Below, piece after piece: positions 1 to 12,260 of a stretch of DNA of 64,000 bases. The notes beneath the pieces were generated by a model. That model was given only the letters and a program-made list of their open reading frames with translations. It was not told the origin of the DNA and made no database searches. The DNA is taken from assembly GCF_001642475.1 (NCBI RefSeq), contig NW_019173934.1, positions 372,001-436,000 on the forward strand, read 5' to 3'. Every line of letters begins with the position of its first letter. Position 1 is the stretch's first letter. Both the position numbers and the translations under genes were made by a program. This stretch comes from Fonsecaea monophora. Its lineage: Eukaryota; Ascomycota; Eurotiomycetes; Chaetothyriales; Herpotrichiellaceae.

Positions 1-388
1 CGCGAAAATAGTGCCTGCGACCGCAGCTGTGACGAAGCCTTTCCCAACAAAGCCTGCAAATGCCTGTCCAAAGGCAGAATCACGAAGTCAGAATCATCGT
101 CCCAAGAAGTCGGGGTTCACACCTGGGGAAGTCTCGAGCATCGGGATCATGACCGCGGGAAGTCCTAGGATTCTTCTTCAACATTCTTCGTTGACTTACC
201 GGTTCATGTCCTGAGCCTCCACCGGTGATAATGGAGACTTTTGGATTTTCTGTCAACTCCTTTGTTGGTCGCCGATATACGATTCGGTTCTGCGCATCAA
301 AGGCAACAGACGGGTTGGTTAGGGTCAAGCTGTGGAGAGAAGTCTGGACGAGGTGAGTCGGGTCGTCGATGAAATGTTTTGCGGACAT
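1..388 (-). CDS. dak1: dihydroxyacetone kinase, 5' part (runs off the window)
   Basis: ATP-dependent dihydroxyacetone (glycerone) kinase, which phosphorylates dihydroxyacetone in cytosolic glycerol and methylglyoxal-detoxifying metabolism. Exon 1 is 388-200 (63 residues) and ends in the DhaK signature GGGSGHEP (residues 56-63). A GT-AG intron spans 199-64. Exon 2 starts at 63 and reads AFAGFVGKGF, the expected continuation of the DhaK substrate-binding domain, up to the window edge. The phase-0 junction fits the family exactly. The start at 388 gives a normal N terminus (MSAKHFIDDP). It is divergent from the RIO2 gene across about 1.1 kb. Only about 84 of some 590 residues are present, so the C-terminal DhaL domain cannot be checked. 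Confidence 0.9.
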
Positions 389-1463
389 ATTGGGTGGCTT
401 CTCGTATAGCTTTCAGGGAGAGTATGAATTCCGGGAAGGTCAGCAAGCAGCGTAGGAGAGGACAAGTGAGAGATATAAGAACTGGGGCAGTCCTTGTATC
501 ACCCACCGTGCCCGCCTTGCTCGCTTCTTCAAGAAATCAATGCGGGGAAATAACCATTCTCAAAGCTTTGTTCAGGTGGGGCTTAGCTGGCCAACTGGGC
601 GAACTCGTGGAGGAGACATGGGATCATTGGGCCAGTATGGGTTTCCCTTCAGCCATCTGCCGCCTGCGCTCGAAGGGCTTCTGTGAGGTGATACGCCCAC
701 CCCTCCTACACATGCACTTCGGCGTAAGTAGGCCCGAGAACATCGAGTGCCCAGAAATGCCAGATGTCACGCTGTAAGAAATGCTCATTCATCTCCTCCA
801 GGTGGGGGTTTCTAGCAGCGCTTAAACACGGCGATGTCGCTGGACTTTCGATGGCAGCTTCGGTTCTGTGGCTTTCGATAGAAAATGTATTTCCAGCTTC
901 GGGTTTCTCCTTTTGGACATCCCGTGAAAACTTTCAGGGTAGCAGTGGAACTGTCTGTCCTAGAGCCTTCACTTTACCTCGCCGGTATACCCCTATAACC
1001 CCGACCTGTGTCCAGTCATCGAGTATTCAGGACCAACATTGGCCGGATTAACCGGCGATGCCAAACACCAAGAGGTGTGCAGCATCCGGGAACTTTACCG
1101 GGCTGTCCGCCTCGATTAAAGGCGGAATTCTCCCGGAGTTACTCGTAGATGGGCCTCAATTGATTGAAGGGAATCTTGGGGGAGACCAGAGAATGTGGAC
1201 TTCCCAAGTACTCAACCTGTTGAAAATGAAACACCTGGAGCGTGGGGGTCCTCATACATTTGATCCTCTTCTTGTAACTCGTGGGGGTTGAAGCCTAAAG
1301 GTCACACCAAATGGCATTTCCCCTCAAAATCCAGATTAGATTAGATGGAATCAAAATTCACATTTGGGGAATTTTTGTTGGTGATCTTCCTCGACCAAAG
1401 ACGCCTTTTTTCACTATCCCAATCATGGCATCTGAGTACTGAGGATCCTGCTTCCAAGAAATC
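389..1463. promoter_or_regulatory. divergent intergenic region, dak1 / rio2
   Basis: Shared upstream region of the dihydroxyacetone kinase (leftward) and RIO2 (rightward). Several open frames cross it, but none has a recognisable domain or family-like composition. No TATA box or repeat stands out. Confidence 0.5.
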
Positions 1464-2615
1464 ATGAAACTCGACACCAAGTCCCTGCGATACCTCAACC
1501 CCACCGACTGGCGCACCCTCACAGCCGTCGAGACGGGAAGCCGAAATCACGAAGTCGTCCCCACCCCACTCATTGCCAACCTCTCGAAATCCAGTCTGGG
1601 CGATGTACAACGGAGTATCTCCTTGCTTGCCAAAGCGAACCTGATTGCAAAGGTCAAAAATGCGAAATACGACGGCTACAGGCTGACTTATGGCGGGCTC
1701 GACTATCTGGCGCTTCACTCGTTGCAAAAGAGTAACACGGTCTATGGTGTGGGAAATCAGATCGGGGTCGGGAAAGAGAGTGACATATTCGTCGTCAGCG
1801 ATGAGAAGGGTGAACAGCGGGTGCTGAAGATCCATCGTCTGGGTAGAGTGAGCTTCAAGAAGGGTGTACGGAACAAACGAGACTATGCCAAAACAAAGGC
1901 CCAGAAAGAGAGAGGAGCAGGCAGTTGGATGTACATGTCACGGCTAGCTGCTGTCAAAGAGTTTGCCTTTCTACAAGCCCTGCACAATGCAGGCCTGAGT
2001 GTCCCAGTGCCACTAGGCCAGAATCGACACCAGCTGGTCATGTCATTGATTGATGGATTCCCCCTGCGACAGATCGATAAGGTCCCAGACCCAGCAGGAC
2101 TGTACGCGGAGCTGATCGAGATGATTGTGCGCCTGTGCTCACTCGGGTTGATTCATGGCGACTTCAATGAGTTCAACATTTTGATCAAAGAAGAAGAGCA
2201 AGCCGGAGACATCCAGTTGGTGCCCGTTCTAATAGACTTTCCCCAGATGGTCAGTGTGGATCACCCAAATGCCGAGTTCTATTTCGACAGGGATGTGGAA
2301 TGCGTGAAGCGTTTCTTTGCAAGACGTTTTGGATTTATCAGCACGGATAGCGGGCCATTCTTCAAGGATGCCAGGCAACTGGTCGGCAAAGATGGGACCA
2401 GACGACTTGATATTGAAGTCGAAGCGTCCGGCTTCTCCCGGAAAATGGCCAAAGAACTCGAAAGTTACATGAAAGAGCACGGCGTGGATGGTGACGCCAA
2501 AGGAAACGAGACAAATGATGTTGATTCAAGCGGTTCCGAGGACGAAGAGCACGATGTTGACCAAGACGATGATAGCGATAACCCCACAGCTCAAAGCGTC
2601 TCTGACACGGTTTGA
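1464..2615 (+). CDS. rio2: RIO2 atypical serine/threonine kinase
   Basis: Atypical kinase/ATPase needed for final cytoplasmic maturation of the 40S ribosomal subunit. Single exon, 383 residues. The N-terminal winged-helix domain (about 1-90) begins with the family-typical MKLDTKSLRYL and contains SRNHEVVPT. The RIO kinase domain follows: nucleotide loop IGVGKESDIF (100-109), ATP-binding lysine in LKIH (K122), catalytic loop HGDFNEFN (231-238, D233) and metal-binding LIDFPQ (D258). All key residues are present. The C terminus is an Asp/Glu/Ser-rich acidic tail (about 345-380), usual in fungal RIO2. Length fits fungal orthologues. Confidence 0.96.
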   Translation: MKLDTKSLRYLNPTDWRTLTAVETGSRNHEVVPTPLIANLSKSSLGDVQRSISLLAKANLIAKVKNAKYDGYRLTYGGLDYLALHSLQKSNTVYGVGNQIGVGKESDIFVVSDEKGEQRVLKIHRLGRVSFKKGVRNKRDYAKTKAQKERGAGSWMYMSRLAAVKEFAFLQALHNAGLSVPVPLGQNRHQLVMSLIDGFPLRQIDKVPDPAGLYAELIEMIVRLCSLGLIHGDFNEFNILIKEEEQAGDIQLVPVLIDFPQMVSVDHPNAEFYFDRDVECVKRFFARRFGFISTDSGPFFKDARQLVGKDGTRRLDIEVEASGFSRKMAKELESYMKEHGVDGDAKGNETNDVDSSGSEDEEHDVDQDDDSDNPTAQSVSDTV

Positions 2616-4977
2616 TATTGGACGGATCCACGCTATTGAAGATCATGCGTGCGATGATACAGGGTACCCCCGCCTTATCTCTCAGAACAAGTCTTCTTGG
2701 TTCTCTTGCAAGTGCAAATATGGATCACAGACCATCCAAGCCAGGGTCGATGGGCTAGGCGACGTATTGATCTGTCTGGGCACAATACCTTCAAGGATTC
2801 GATCCATATGAGTACTCGGTACAAACCTGGCACCTGCGCGACCCCATCCCACTCCGCCCAGCCAGTCTCCTTTGAGGAGAGCCGCCATCACTTATGCACT
2901 AAGATGACTGCAGGACCAAGCTCTGCTCGACTCTCTAAAACTGCGGCAGAAGTGAAACATCTCTCACAAGCGAAGCGCTCACCTGTTGAACCCCGCATCT
3001 TGTCACCATCCTACAGATAATGCCGTAGGTTATCAACAATAACAACAACCCAAGCAACAAAAGAAACAGAGCTATCTCCGAGATTGGTGACGAAGGGCAT
3101 CCCTGCTGCAGCGATACCAACCTGCTCCCTCGAGGTGCATCGCTGTCCTGAATCACAAACCATGATGGCCTAGAGCCTACAAGGACGACCTCTTCAAACT
3201 TTATCCTACCTCAATTCCTTGTCTTCAAGTCGGACTTCTCCACGTGCAAGGCCACTTGTTTCACTTGAATTTACTGCAAGAAAGTTGAACGTCTACTAGT
3301 GCAGTTGAGCCGGTAGACTTTTGCGGAGCCAGAATTCAGCTATGGTGTAGGTGCTACGAACCATTTTTGCGCCTGCTAGATACAGGAAACTCCATTGAGT
3401 CAGGGAGATTTGCATCATGCGCAAATGCCACAAACGAGGTGGTGAGGACGAAGCGTCGACCGACCTCATCGTTACACCAAGCCGTACAGAAGAGCCAGTC
3501 TAGTCTGCAGCGTTCTTGCTCGCAGAAGCATCATTGTTTGCGAGTACTCGATACGTGGACCCTGCTATCTGACAGCAACATCGGTTGCTCAAGCTTTGTC
3601 GAATATCTACTCGGTAGATGCTCGAGGATTCGGGCCGTTGCGTTCATTCTGTGATGGGTCATGCAACGGGAATGCAGGAGCATCTGGATAACGGATTGAT
3701 CCCACAAAACAGTATGGCTTTAACAGGCCCGGCTCTCTTTCAAACTCAAAGATCAACTGACAAGCACGACCGTTTGTGAAAGAGGGCGAGAGATGTGCTT
3801 TTAGCGAGGACAGTAACAAGAGGTCCCCTGCAGTAGTGACTGCGCCGTCTCGAATCAACCCCCTGAGTTAGGATAGGAGAAGGCATGTGTGAAACGCAGC
3901 CCCTGGTCATGTGGCTGGCTCGGGAAGACGGCCACTGATGGCCAATTGTGCATCTCTCCCGTGAACGGCATAGGTCCTATAGGATCACAAGTTAGCCCCA
4001 GTTGGGTTGTTCAAGCCATACCGAAAATATCGAGTACAAGGACGAGGAGGAACTTGGTTACTCGGTACAAGTCGGTCGTAGCGTGAACGAAGGCTGAAAG
4101 CCCCTAAGCTCCACGTTCTAGGCACAAGGAGGGGATAGCCCCAGGCACTGCTCCAGGGTCAAGTCCAGCTTAGGACCAGCTAGTGAGGCCGTGTGGGCTT
4201 CCCGTCAGCCACCTGCCCAATGGGCATAGTTAGCCTCTCCACACCCTGCCAGGGCCGTTGCTAAATAAACCGCGACGCTCTCTAGCTTGATCCACTAGTT
4301 GGCTTCCGCGCAGGCCGGAGATTAAGTCTGCCAATTGCTGCCACTTTCGGGGTAAACTAGGTACCTGAAGCCTTGCCTGTGCAGGAACCGGCTTAACCAC
4401 TTGTGGGATCCCACAACGCGAGATGGCTGCGCATGAACCCTCCTCGCCTCGACTTTTTTGACAACTCCTGACTGCTCTTTTCACACGCGAAGCCGACTTT
4501 TTTCCCTCTGTGTTTACTCGGATGGTTCATTCTTCTCAGCAGCATCGCACCTGCGGCTGCCCTTGACACTCTCCCGGCCGACGTAGTTTTGAACTCGCTG
4601 ATCAACTCCAGGAAGAGTTTGTCTATCAAGGGCCTATCCGTTTGATCCCTGCGACCGTCACTCCTGGTCACCTTCAACCGTCCAAAACAAGGCCGTTGAC
4701 CCGCTCCAACCTTGAGCCCACCCGTACCTGCCACAGCCTGTCGAGTCTCGAGGTGAAAGATTGTTAAGCTTTCATCCACACCATTCTTCGACGCTCTCCG
4801 TTTGGGATATTTTGTTCCGGAACTCTGAGAATCGAAGCTTAATGGTGACAACAACGCGTCCCCGTCGGCCAGAAATATCGAGGTGTTGGGTTCTCTGACA
4901 CACACTGTTCGATCCCATCGCGGGGACAGGAGTGTTCGCGCCTCTTGTACAGAATCACAAGAGACGCGCACAACAAA
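2616..4977. other. long intergenic region, rio2 to kinesin
   Basis: About 2.4 kb without a supportable gene. It should hold the rio2 3' UTR and the kinesin promoter and leader. The 12-mer TACTCGGTACAA occurs twice, at 2813-2824 and 4059-4070, and a GC-rich block around 4100-4260 contains an 8-bp inverted repeat. Short open frames on both strands show no family resemblance. Confidence 0.5.
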
Positions 4978-7900
4978 ATGGTCTCCTCTCCTCCGGCCTC
5001 GCCTGATGGAGCAAGGCAGATACGACCTCAAAGCATTTACTCCGCATCGTCGCCGGACCCTTTCCAGAAGAACCGCCCCCAAAGCATGAGTGGTCGTCCT
5101 CCGCGAAGCCACAGTCGTATGAGCCAGAGCAGCAATCACATTGGAAGCAGAACCTCGGATGAAGATGTAAAAACTTCGGTCAAAGTTGGTATGTCCACCA
5201 TTGCAGACACCTTGTGACTGGAAAGAAGACTAACTATTTGTGAAGTCGTCCGAGTTCGTCCTCCTCTAGGCCCCTCAGATCCCGGGTTTGACCTTATACC
5301 ACAAAGGTTTCAACGATCGATGGTCCAAGTAAATACAAATACCAGCCTTGCCGTTGAGTCACCCCAAGGACGAAAGATTTTCATTTTCGACCGTGTGTTT
5401 GGTCAAGACACCACTCAGAATGCCGTTTGGGAATACCTACAGGACAGTGTCGATTCTTTTTTGCAGGGTTACAATGTGTCTTTACTCGCCTACGGCCAAT
5501 CTGGTGCAGGCAAAAGTTATACCATGGGTACATCAGGTCCTGCAGAGCAATTCGATCATTCTCTGAAAGGTGAGTGACTCCTGGCCAGCGCAGAACTCAG
5601 TTAACCCGTTGTGACAGGTGTTATTCCTCGAGCAGCGCAACACTTGTTCGAAGCCCTCAATGGCGGTCCTGCCCACAGCAGACACAACTCAGGCCTCAAG
5701 ACACCAACCAGATTTTCAGTCACAAGTTTAAATCAGGTTATGCAAACATCAAAATCATTCATCGACAGGGGCTGGGATATGTCGGTGACCTATGTTGAGA
5801 TTTATAACGAACAGCCGAGAGATTTGCTCCTCCCAGAAGATGCGCCATTCACCGAGAGAGCCAACGTACAAATTCGCGAAGATCCACGAGGTCGAATATT
5901 TGTAGAAGGCCTCAACTCAGTGCGAGTATCCTCTATCGAGGAACTCATGCGAGTTTTAAACCATGGTTCCGCTATTCGACAGACCGATGCAACAGCTATC
6001 AATGCAAGGTCGTCTCGTTCTCACGCCGTCTTCACGATTAATCTGCGACAAACAAAAGCCCAAGGTTTCCCTTTGGCAAAGGACAAACGAACGTCAGTCC
6101 CTATTGATCATATGTCTGGAGGCGATGCACCTATGACCGTCGAGAGCAAGCTCCATTTTGTCGATCTGGCAGGTAGTGAACGGCTCAAGAACACCGGGGC
6201 TACTGGTGACCGTGCGAGGGAAGGAATTTCAATCAATGCTGGACTAGCAAGTCTGGGCAAAGTGATTTCTCAGCTGTCATCAAGAACACCGGGGACTTAT
6301 GTGTCGTACAGAGATTCCAAATTGACACGAATGCTGCAAGACTCGTTAGGCGGCAACGCAATCACTTATATGATCGCTTGCGTCACGCCCGCGGAATTCC
6401 ACCTCAGTGAGACGCTCAATACGGTCCAGTACGCTCAGCGGGCTCGAAACATCCAAAGCAAACCTAAGATCCAGCAAGTTGATGATGGAGCCGACAAGCA
6501 AGCTGTGATTGAACGATTGCGCACTGAAATTGCCTTCCTAAGGCAGCAGATTCGAAGCGCTGAGTCGAGCGACCGTCGACCGGGTATGATGTCTGAGCGA
6601 GGTGATCGACCTAGCGATCGGGAAAATGAGCTTCAGAATCAGTTATTGGATATTCAAGAGAATTACAATGCACTCAGTCAGAGGCACGCCAAATTGATCT
6701 CGGAACTGACAAAGAGCACCGAGCCTATTGACCAAGTGAACATTGTGGGAGAAAGTGCAGTGGATCGCCTGAAACGTTCCCAGGCCAACCAAGAAATGAT
6801 TGAACAGGTGGTGATGGAATACGAAAAGACGATTCAAAGTCTTGAGAACAATCTTTCAAACACACGCTCATCCCTTGCAACCACCGAAAGCAATCTCCTC
6901 GAAAAAGAAACGAAATGCGCTTTTGTCGAAACAGTCAACCAGCAATTGAACGCCAGAGTGCAGAAATTGATGGACCGAGAGTCGAATACTGAACAGTATC
7001 TCCATGACCTGGAAGCGAGGCTCGATGACCAAAGTTCTGGAGGCGAAAAGAACGATGCTATCATCACAGACCTGCGCAAAGAGATTTCGCGGATTCGAGA
7101 AAGTGAGACGAACGCCGAAGATTATATTTGTACCCTTGAAGAGCGGCTGGCCGAAGCAGACCAGGACATGGAAATCATGCAACGCGAGATTGAGCGACTT
7201 CAGCACCTCGTTGAACGCCAACGTAGTCTCGGCAAGCTGGACAATCTGCTCTACGAACTCGACCATATCCAAGACAAAGACGGAAAGGCGAAATCTGTAA
7301 CCTCACAGCATACAAACGGTGTTGTTGAGGAGCACGAGAAGGACCTTAAGACCGCTGAAGCAACCGAGCTACCGGCACAATTGGATGGAGAACTTGATGA
7401 GAGCCTGGAAGATCTACCGGAAGAAACGAGTGCAGAAAGTGACCAAGCGGGTCTTGAAAAGCTCGAGACCGCCATCGCTCAACAGGAAAGCCTCACAACT
7501 GACCATGTCCCAGAACCTCTTCCGAGCCCGGCACAGTCCAAATTCATCACCGAGAAATTCGAATCAGTCAGTCAAGAGCTGTTTGACCTCAGGTTGGAGC
7601 ACGAATCGACGGTCAATGAATTGGATTTACTGTCGGCCAAATATCAAGAAGCACTTCGAACATTGGCGGAAATGCATGATTCGATTGACCAGGAACGCCA
7701 AAGTACAGTGTCTCCGCAGGAAGATGGAGCCAATGAGAGTGGTAAAGATCAGTCTTTCTTGGAGGAGGTAGAGGAGCCTCAAGAAGACGAGGATGGTCAA
7801 CATTTGCCTTCCTCACGGTCGCTCTCCTCGGAATTATCTATGGCTGGGGAGTCATCGACCTCGACCGATACCGACATTACGCCAGTCTCTAAGACCACTC

Positions 7901-10392
7901 AATCTGTCGAGGTTCAAGTGCAGGAGATTGAGAGATTGCAGCATCTTCTGGCGGAGCACGAACAGAATATGAAAGACGTTACCGAACAATATCACCAACT
8001 CCAGACTGATCACAAGGAAGCCTTGACCACTGTGGAACGGCTCAAATCGCAGATCAAGCAGACTAGGCCTGCATCGCCTGGTACCCCGGGTATGCTGAGA
8101 CGCATGACTTCACAAAGCGGCACGGGGGTTGATCGAGGCCAGCGATCTGTTACCTCTCTGCGATCACTCCTAGCCGAAGAGTTTGAAGCGAAACCTGATC
8201 GTATGGAGACCGCCGAAGTGCACCTCTCGGCTGCCAACACCGAACTTCAAGCACGCTTGGAAAGGATACAAGCTCTTGAAGCGGAGGTCAAGACAGCAAA
8301 GAAAGAAATGGAGGTAAAGTCGACGATCATATCTGGCCTGACAAGGGAAAGGACCAGTATCAAGGCGGGCTCTCCTGTCGACCTCAATATGGTGTCTCAA
8401 TTGAGAGACCAGATTATTCAAAAAGAGACTGAGTTGAAATCTCTACATGAGGGCTATGCTCGTCGTGAACAAGACCTCCAAGAAGAAATCCAGAAGTTGC
8501 ACGACGAGAAGGCCAATCTGCAGTCTGCCCCATCGACTACCGAGAATGAGGAGAAGATCCATGCCCTAACGCAGCAAATAGAGGAGTTGACGACCAAACT
8601 GGAGGCGGCGCAACAAGCGCTTGAGGAGTCTGAAAAGAATTATACGCGTACTAAATCTGAATTGGAGGTGGCTTTGGCAAGTATCGCCACCTTGAAAGCC
8701 CAGCAAGCAGCCGGAGAAGGGGACGATGCATCTGGCCGGGCTGCGGCGGCCAACGCAATGCAGACTGAACGCGACAACTACGAAGAACTTATCGGTAGTC
8801 TGAAACAACAATTGGAAGAACAACAAACGCTCAACGCTGACCATGCAGCGAAGAACCTGGAACTTCGCCAACTCCATACCGCTCTCAGCAAGGATTACGA
8901 CGCCCATGCTGAGATGGTAAAATCTCAACAACAAGAAATAGCCACGCTGAAGGCAGAAATTGAACAGCTCGAACAGAAGGTCAAGTTTGCAGAAGCGCAA
9001 GCTGAGATGGCCAAGCAGAATTTGAAGACTCTTCGCGAAGCTCATAGGAACGAAGTTGAGGAGATGAAGCTGGCTCACGGTGGTGCGTTGGCGGGATACG
9101 ATGATCAAATGACTGAAATCACTACCAAGCATGCGAAGCTCGAGGCGACGTACAAGGCAGATCTTGAGCATGCTTTGTCAACTGTGCAGAAAATCGTCTC
9201 CAGTGCTCAAGCAGCGCTTGGCCACCCAACTACGGCAGATATGCTCGCGAGTCATATCCAGGATCTTGTAGAGGAGAAACGCCATGTCGCCGAGGCCAAT
9301 GTTCGGCTGACCGGTACCAACGCGGAGCTTGAGAGGCAACTCGATGGGAGACAGAGCTTGCTTGAATTGGAAGAAGAACTCGCCAATGCCAATCTCAAGA
9401 TCAGCAATTACCAGGATACGATCCGAAGCCTTGCGAACGAGGTCGGCAACCATGAAGAAACGATTCGCGAAAAGGAGAACCTGCTGAAGAAGGCCGAAGC
9501 CAATCTTCAAGCAGTCGAAGCGGAGAAGGCAAAGAAGCTCGTAATTATCGAAGAACTCGAGCAACAGTTGCAGAATAGCTTTGACCAACACCACAACCGA
9601 CTGTCTGTCATTCAAGCACAAGGCAACCAAGCTTTGATTGAAGCGCAGCAACGTATTGCCAGCCTGGAGAAGGATCTGAGTCAACGCGCATCCGTCAACG
9701 AGGCAGCATCGGACAGCGGTTCTCGAACCAACACGATGAAGTCACAACATCGTCCTCAGTCGCCGCCAGGGGAAGGAGTCCCGCGCTCCAACTCGATGAC
9801 TTCGAATCTGAGGAAATCTGCGTCAATTGCATCGTTGCCTTCCCCGCCGCCGGCAATTCCACTCCCTCCTCTGCCCGCTATTCCGGGAGCTCTTCAAATC
9901 ACATCTCCGACGCCGGCTTCCAGCAACCCTTCACCACCACAGTCTCGCCACGCTTCCAAGGAAGTAGCGCTACCCGTGACTCCTGTGTCCGGTACCGTGG
10001 TGTCGACAAACTCCCGAGATCGACGCCAGTCTGCACTGATCGAGGAACAAGAAAACCGGTTGCGGACGATTGAGAAACACCTCCATGCAGAGAAACAACT
10101 CACCGCGACGCTGGAAGAAGCGCTTGTGGACCTGGAAACGCAGTCCAACAAACTCCGAGTTGACGCGGAATCCTGGAAGAAGAAGGCGTGGGCGATGGAA
10201 GAGGAACTAGTCGGACTCAAAAAGGAGCGAAAATCCGAGAGACTGAGCGTGCAGGCAGTGGAAGAGGAGGTCAAGAAGAGGAGAGAGGCTGAGGCAGCGA
10301 GGGCACAACTCGAGGAGAGAATGAGGCTGTTGACGGTGGGTAAGGATGGCAAGACGAAGAAACGAAAGGGGAGTTCGTTGAATTGTTTCTAA
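4978..10392 (+). CDS. kinesin-4 type motor protein with long coiled coil
   Basis: Plus-end microtubule motor, 1769 residues. Exons: 4978-5188, 5246-5569, 5618-10392; the two introns are 57 and 48 nt. The motor domain starts at SVKVVVRVRPP near residue 67. The P-loop is GQSGAGKS (154-161), switch I NARSSRSH (307-314) and switch II VDLAGSE (360-366). The surrounding AGSERLKNTGATGDRAREGISIN and YRDSKLTRMLQDSLGG resemble the kinesin-4 (KIF4/KIF21) class, though fungal subfamily assignment is tentative. Residues from about 460 to 1520 are nearly continuous heptad coiled coil, followed by a Ser/Pro-rich part with a proline cluster near 1587-1601. A final basic coiled segment ends in KKRKGSSLNCF. 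The start has good context (ACAAAATGG). A 248-residue antisense frame over exon 1 is judged spurious. Confidence 0.92.
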
Positions 10393-12260
10393 GTCAGGGC
10401 GAGGGCGAGCATCAAATGGGAGGGACATCATACACGTTTTGAGGATTCTGATATTTGGGCGAATTGGGCCAAAAGAAGCTGGACTGGAGGAAGTTCGATG
10501 TGTTACGCGAGGCATTCTGTCCCTTTTTATTCCCCCTCCCTTTTTTGGGTTCGATATGCTTGAGCGTTTTGAGACAAGCGAGTTGACACAAGCTACGCGA
10601 ATGGAGTTGTTTTGGGTATGTTTGTTTGTGTATAGCCAACGGCAGATGATCTATCTGGCAACAGATGAAAAAGGATGAGGAAAGAGTCTTTGTCGAGAGA
10701 TGCTCTGCCATTCACGCCAGTCTCTCATTTGACAGTCTTTCTTATGTATCTTATCCACCAACCCACCAACCAACCCATGGTCGAATCATCCGATGGAATA
10801 GAATAGAATGGGTATTGGGCATGTTATGTATGTACATATAATGATCAGTGAGGGAAGTGAGTGGGCTCAGGAGATGGTTTTGTTTCCCTACACAACACAC
10901 ATAAAGACCTACCCACCCATCTAAGAGTAAGAAAGAGTAAGGATATGACATATGTGGATAGATATATGTGGATAGATACCGAGGAAGGGGGAAGGAAGTA
11001 TCAAAAACAAAGTCAAAGTCTATTCTATTTAAGCGATCGAGGCAAATTCCCATCGAGAACGTGAGCGGTGAAGGACCCCAGGTGTCCTCGTTGTCTGAGT
11101 CGTCGTCATCTGAGCCGTCAGAGTCAAGTATACATACATCCACGTCCAAATGGATATACGCGCGATGAAGAGAGACACGGAAGGAAAGGAAGGAAGGCCA
11201 GGGGAAAATCCATGTCTGATGATCCCGAGGCAAAGCGAACAAGGACAAAAACCTGCGTCGAATACTTCTTTGATTCTTCCCCTTTTTTTTCTCTCTCTGT
11301 GGGCAGCTAGCTAGTTGATGCCTGCCCCTTCATTCATTCATCCATTTTTGTTGTGCTTTGATTTTGGACACATCGAGCACCATGTTGTATTGACCCTTCT
11401 CCTTCTATTTGAACGGCGGACTGACCGAATGAGTGACTGACTGACGGACCGATCATGGACTGACTGTAAGTGTGGCGATGTCCAACCATTGCGATTCTCA
11501 CTGTAGATCCACCTCATTATTTCCTGTCCATTACCATCCAGCCTCACATGCCCGTCCGTCGATCAAAAGCCAGCCCTGTCGGCTGCTTCAAACAGCCAAG
11601 TATCTCCTTCCGCTCTCGATGAGCGGTTCCTTGTTGTGAGGACAGAGTAGAATGCAGCCATGCTCAGGGTCTCGATCTCGGCCCTCGTGCTCCCTCTAAG
11701 CCGAACCTATTCGCTCATCCAGAAGACAAGCTGTGTGTCTCGTTTTCCCCTCCTGAATTGCCGTCCTCAGTCGTGTTCGTTTAGCGAGTTGAACGCCATC
11801 CCATCATCAAAATGCCTTTGAAAGACATAAATCGAAACAAGCAGAAACATAGTCTTTCTTGCGCGCAGCAGGGGGTATCATCGAAACATGTTGAATATCG
11901 TCAAGACGTAACCCGCGCCGTCATAATCTTTTTTTGGTACGAGACAAAAGAAAAAAAAAAGGAAAGCATACACGTCTTTCGCTTTCCATGAGCACCCCGG
12001 GGCACAAATGTGCCATCCTCTTCATGTGCAGTCAAAGAAACAAGTACAGCAGAAGAAGATTTCCGACCCTGAGTCTGTTGAAAACCAGGAAATCGAAAAA
12101 ATCCCTCGCCGCACCTCTATCTCCGGAAATCAGTGATACGTGCTCTCTCCCTCGGAATATCTACTCCAACAAAAAAATCCAATGGATTAAATGGAACGCC
12201 AGTGCTTCGTCATTCTTTGTCATAGTTTTCAGTGTTGGTACGGAAAACAAACAAGGAAAT
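10393..12260. other. convergent intergenic region, kinesin / SAM synthetase
   Basis: Both flanking genes end here, so the stretch should contain two 3' UTRs and terminators. About 1.87 kb is long for two UTRs. Reading frames are short and low in complexity, and no further gene is supported. Confidence 0.5.

Noticed and set aside
4393..5139. 248-codon open frame on the minus strand over the kinesin start
   Set aside because: Overlaps the promoter and first exon of a solid gene, has no recognisable motif, and its composition reads as antisense of leader sequence.
8566..9171. 201-codon minus-strand frame inside the kinesin
   Set aside because: Antisense shadow of coiled-coil codons.
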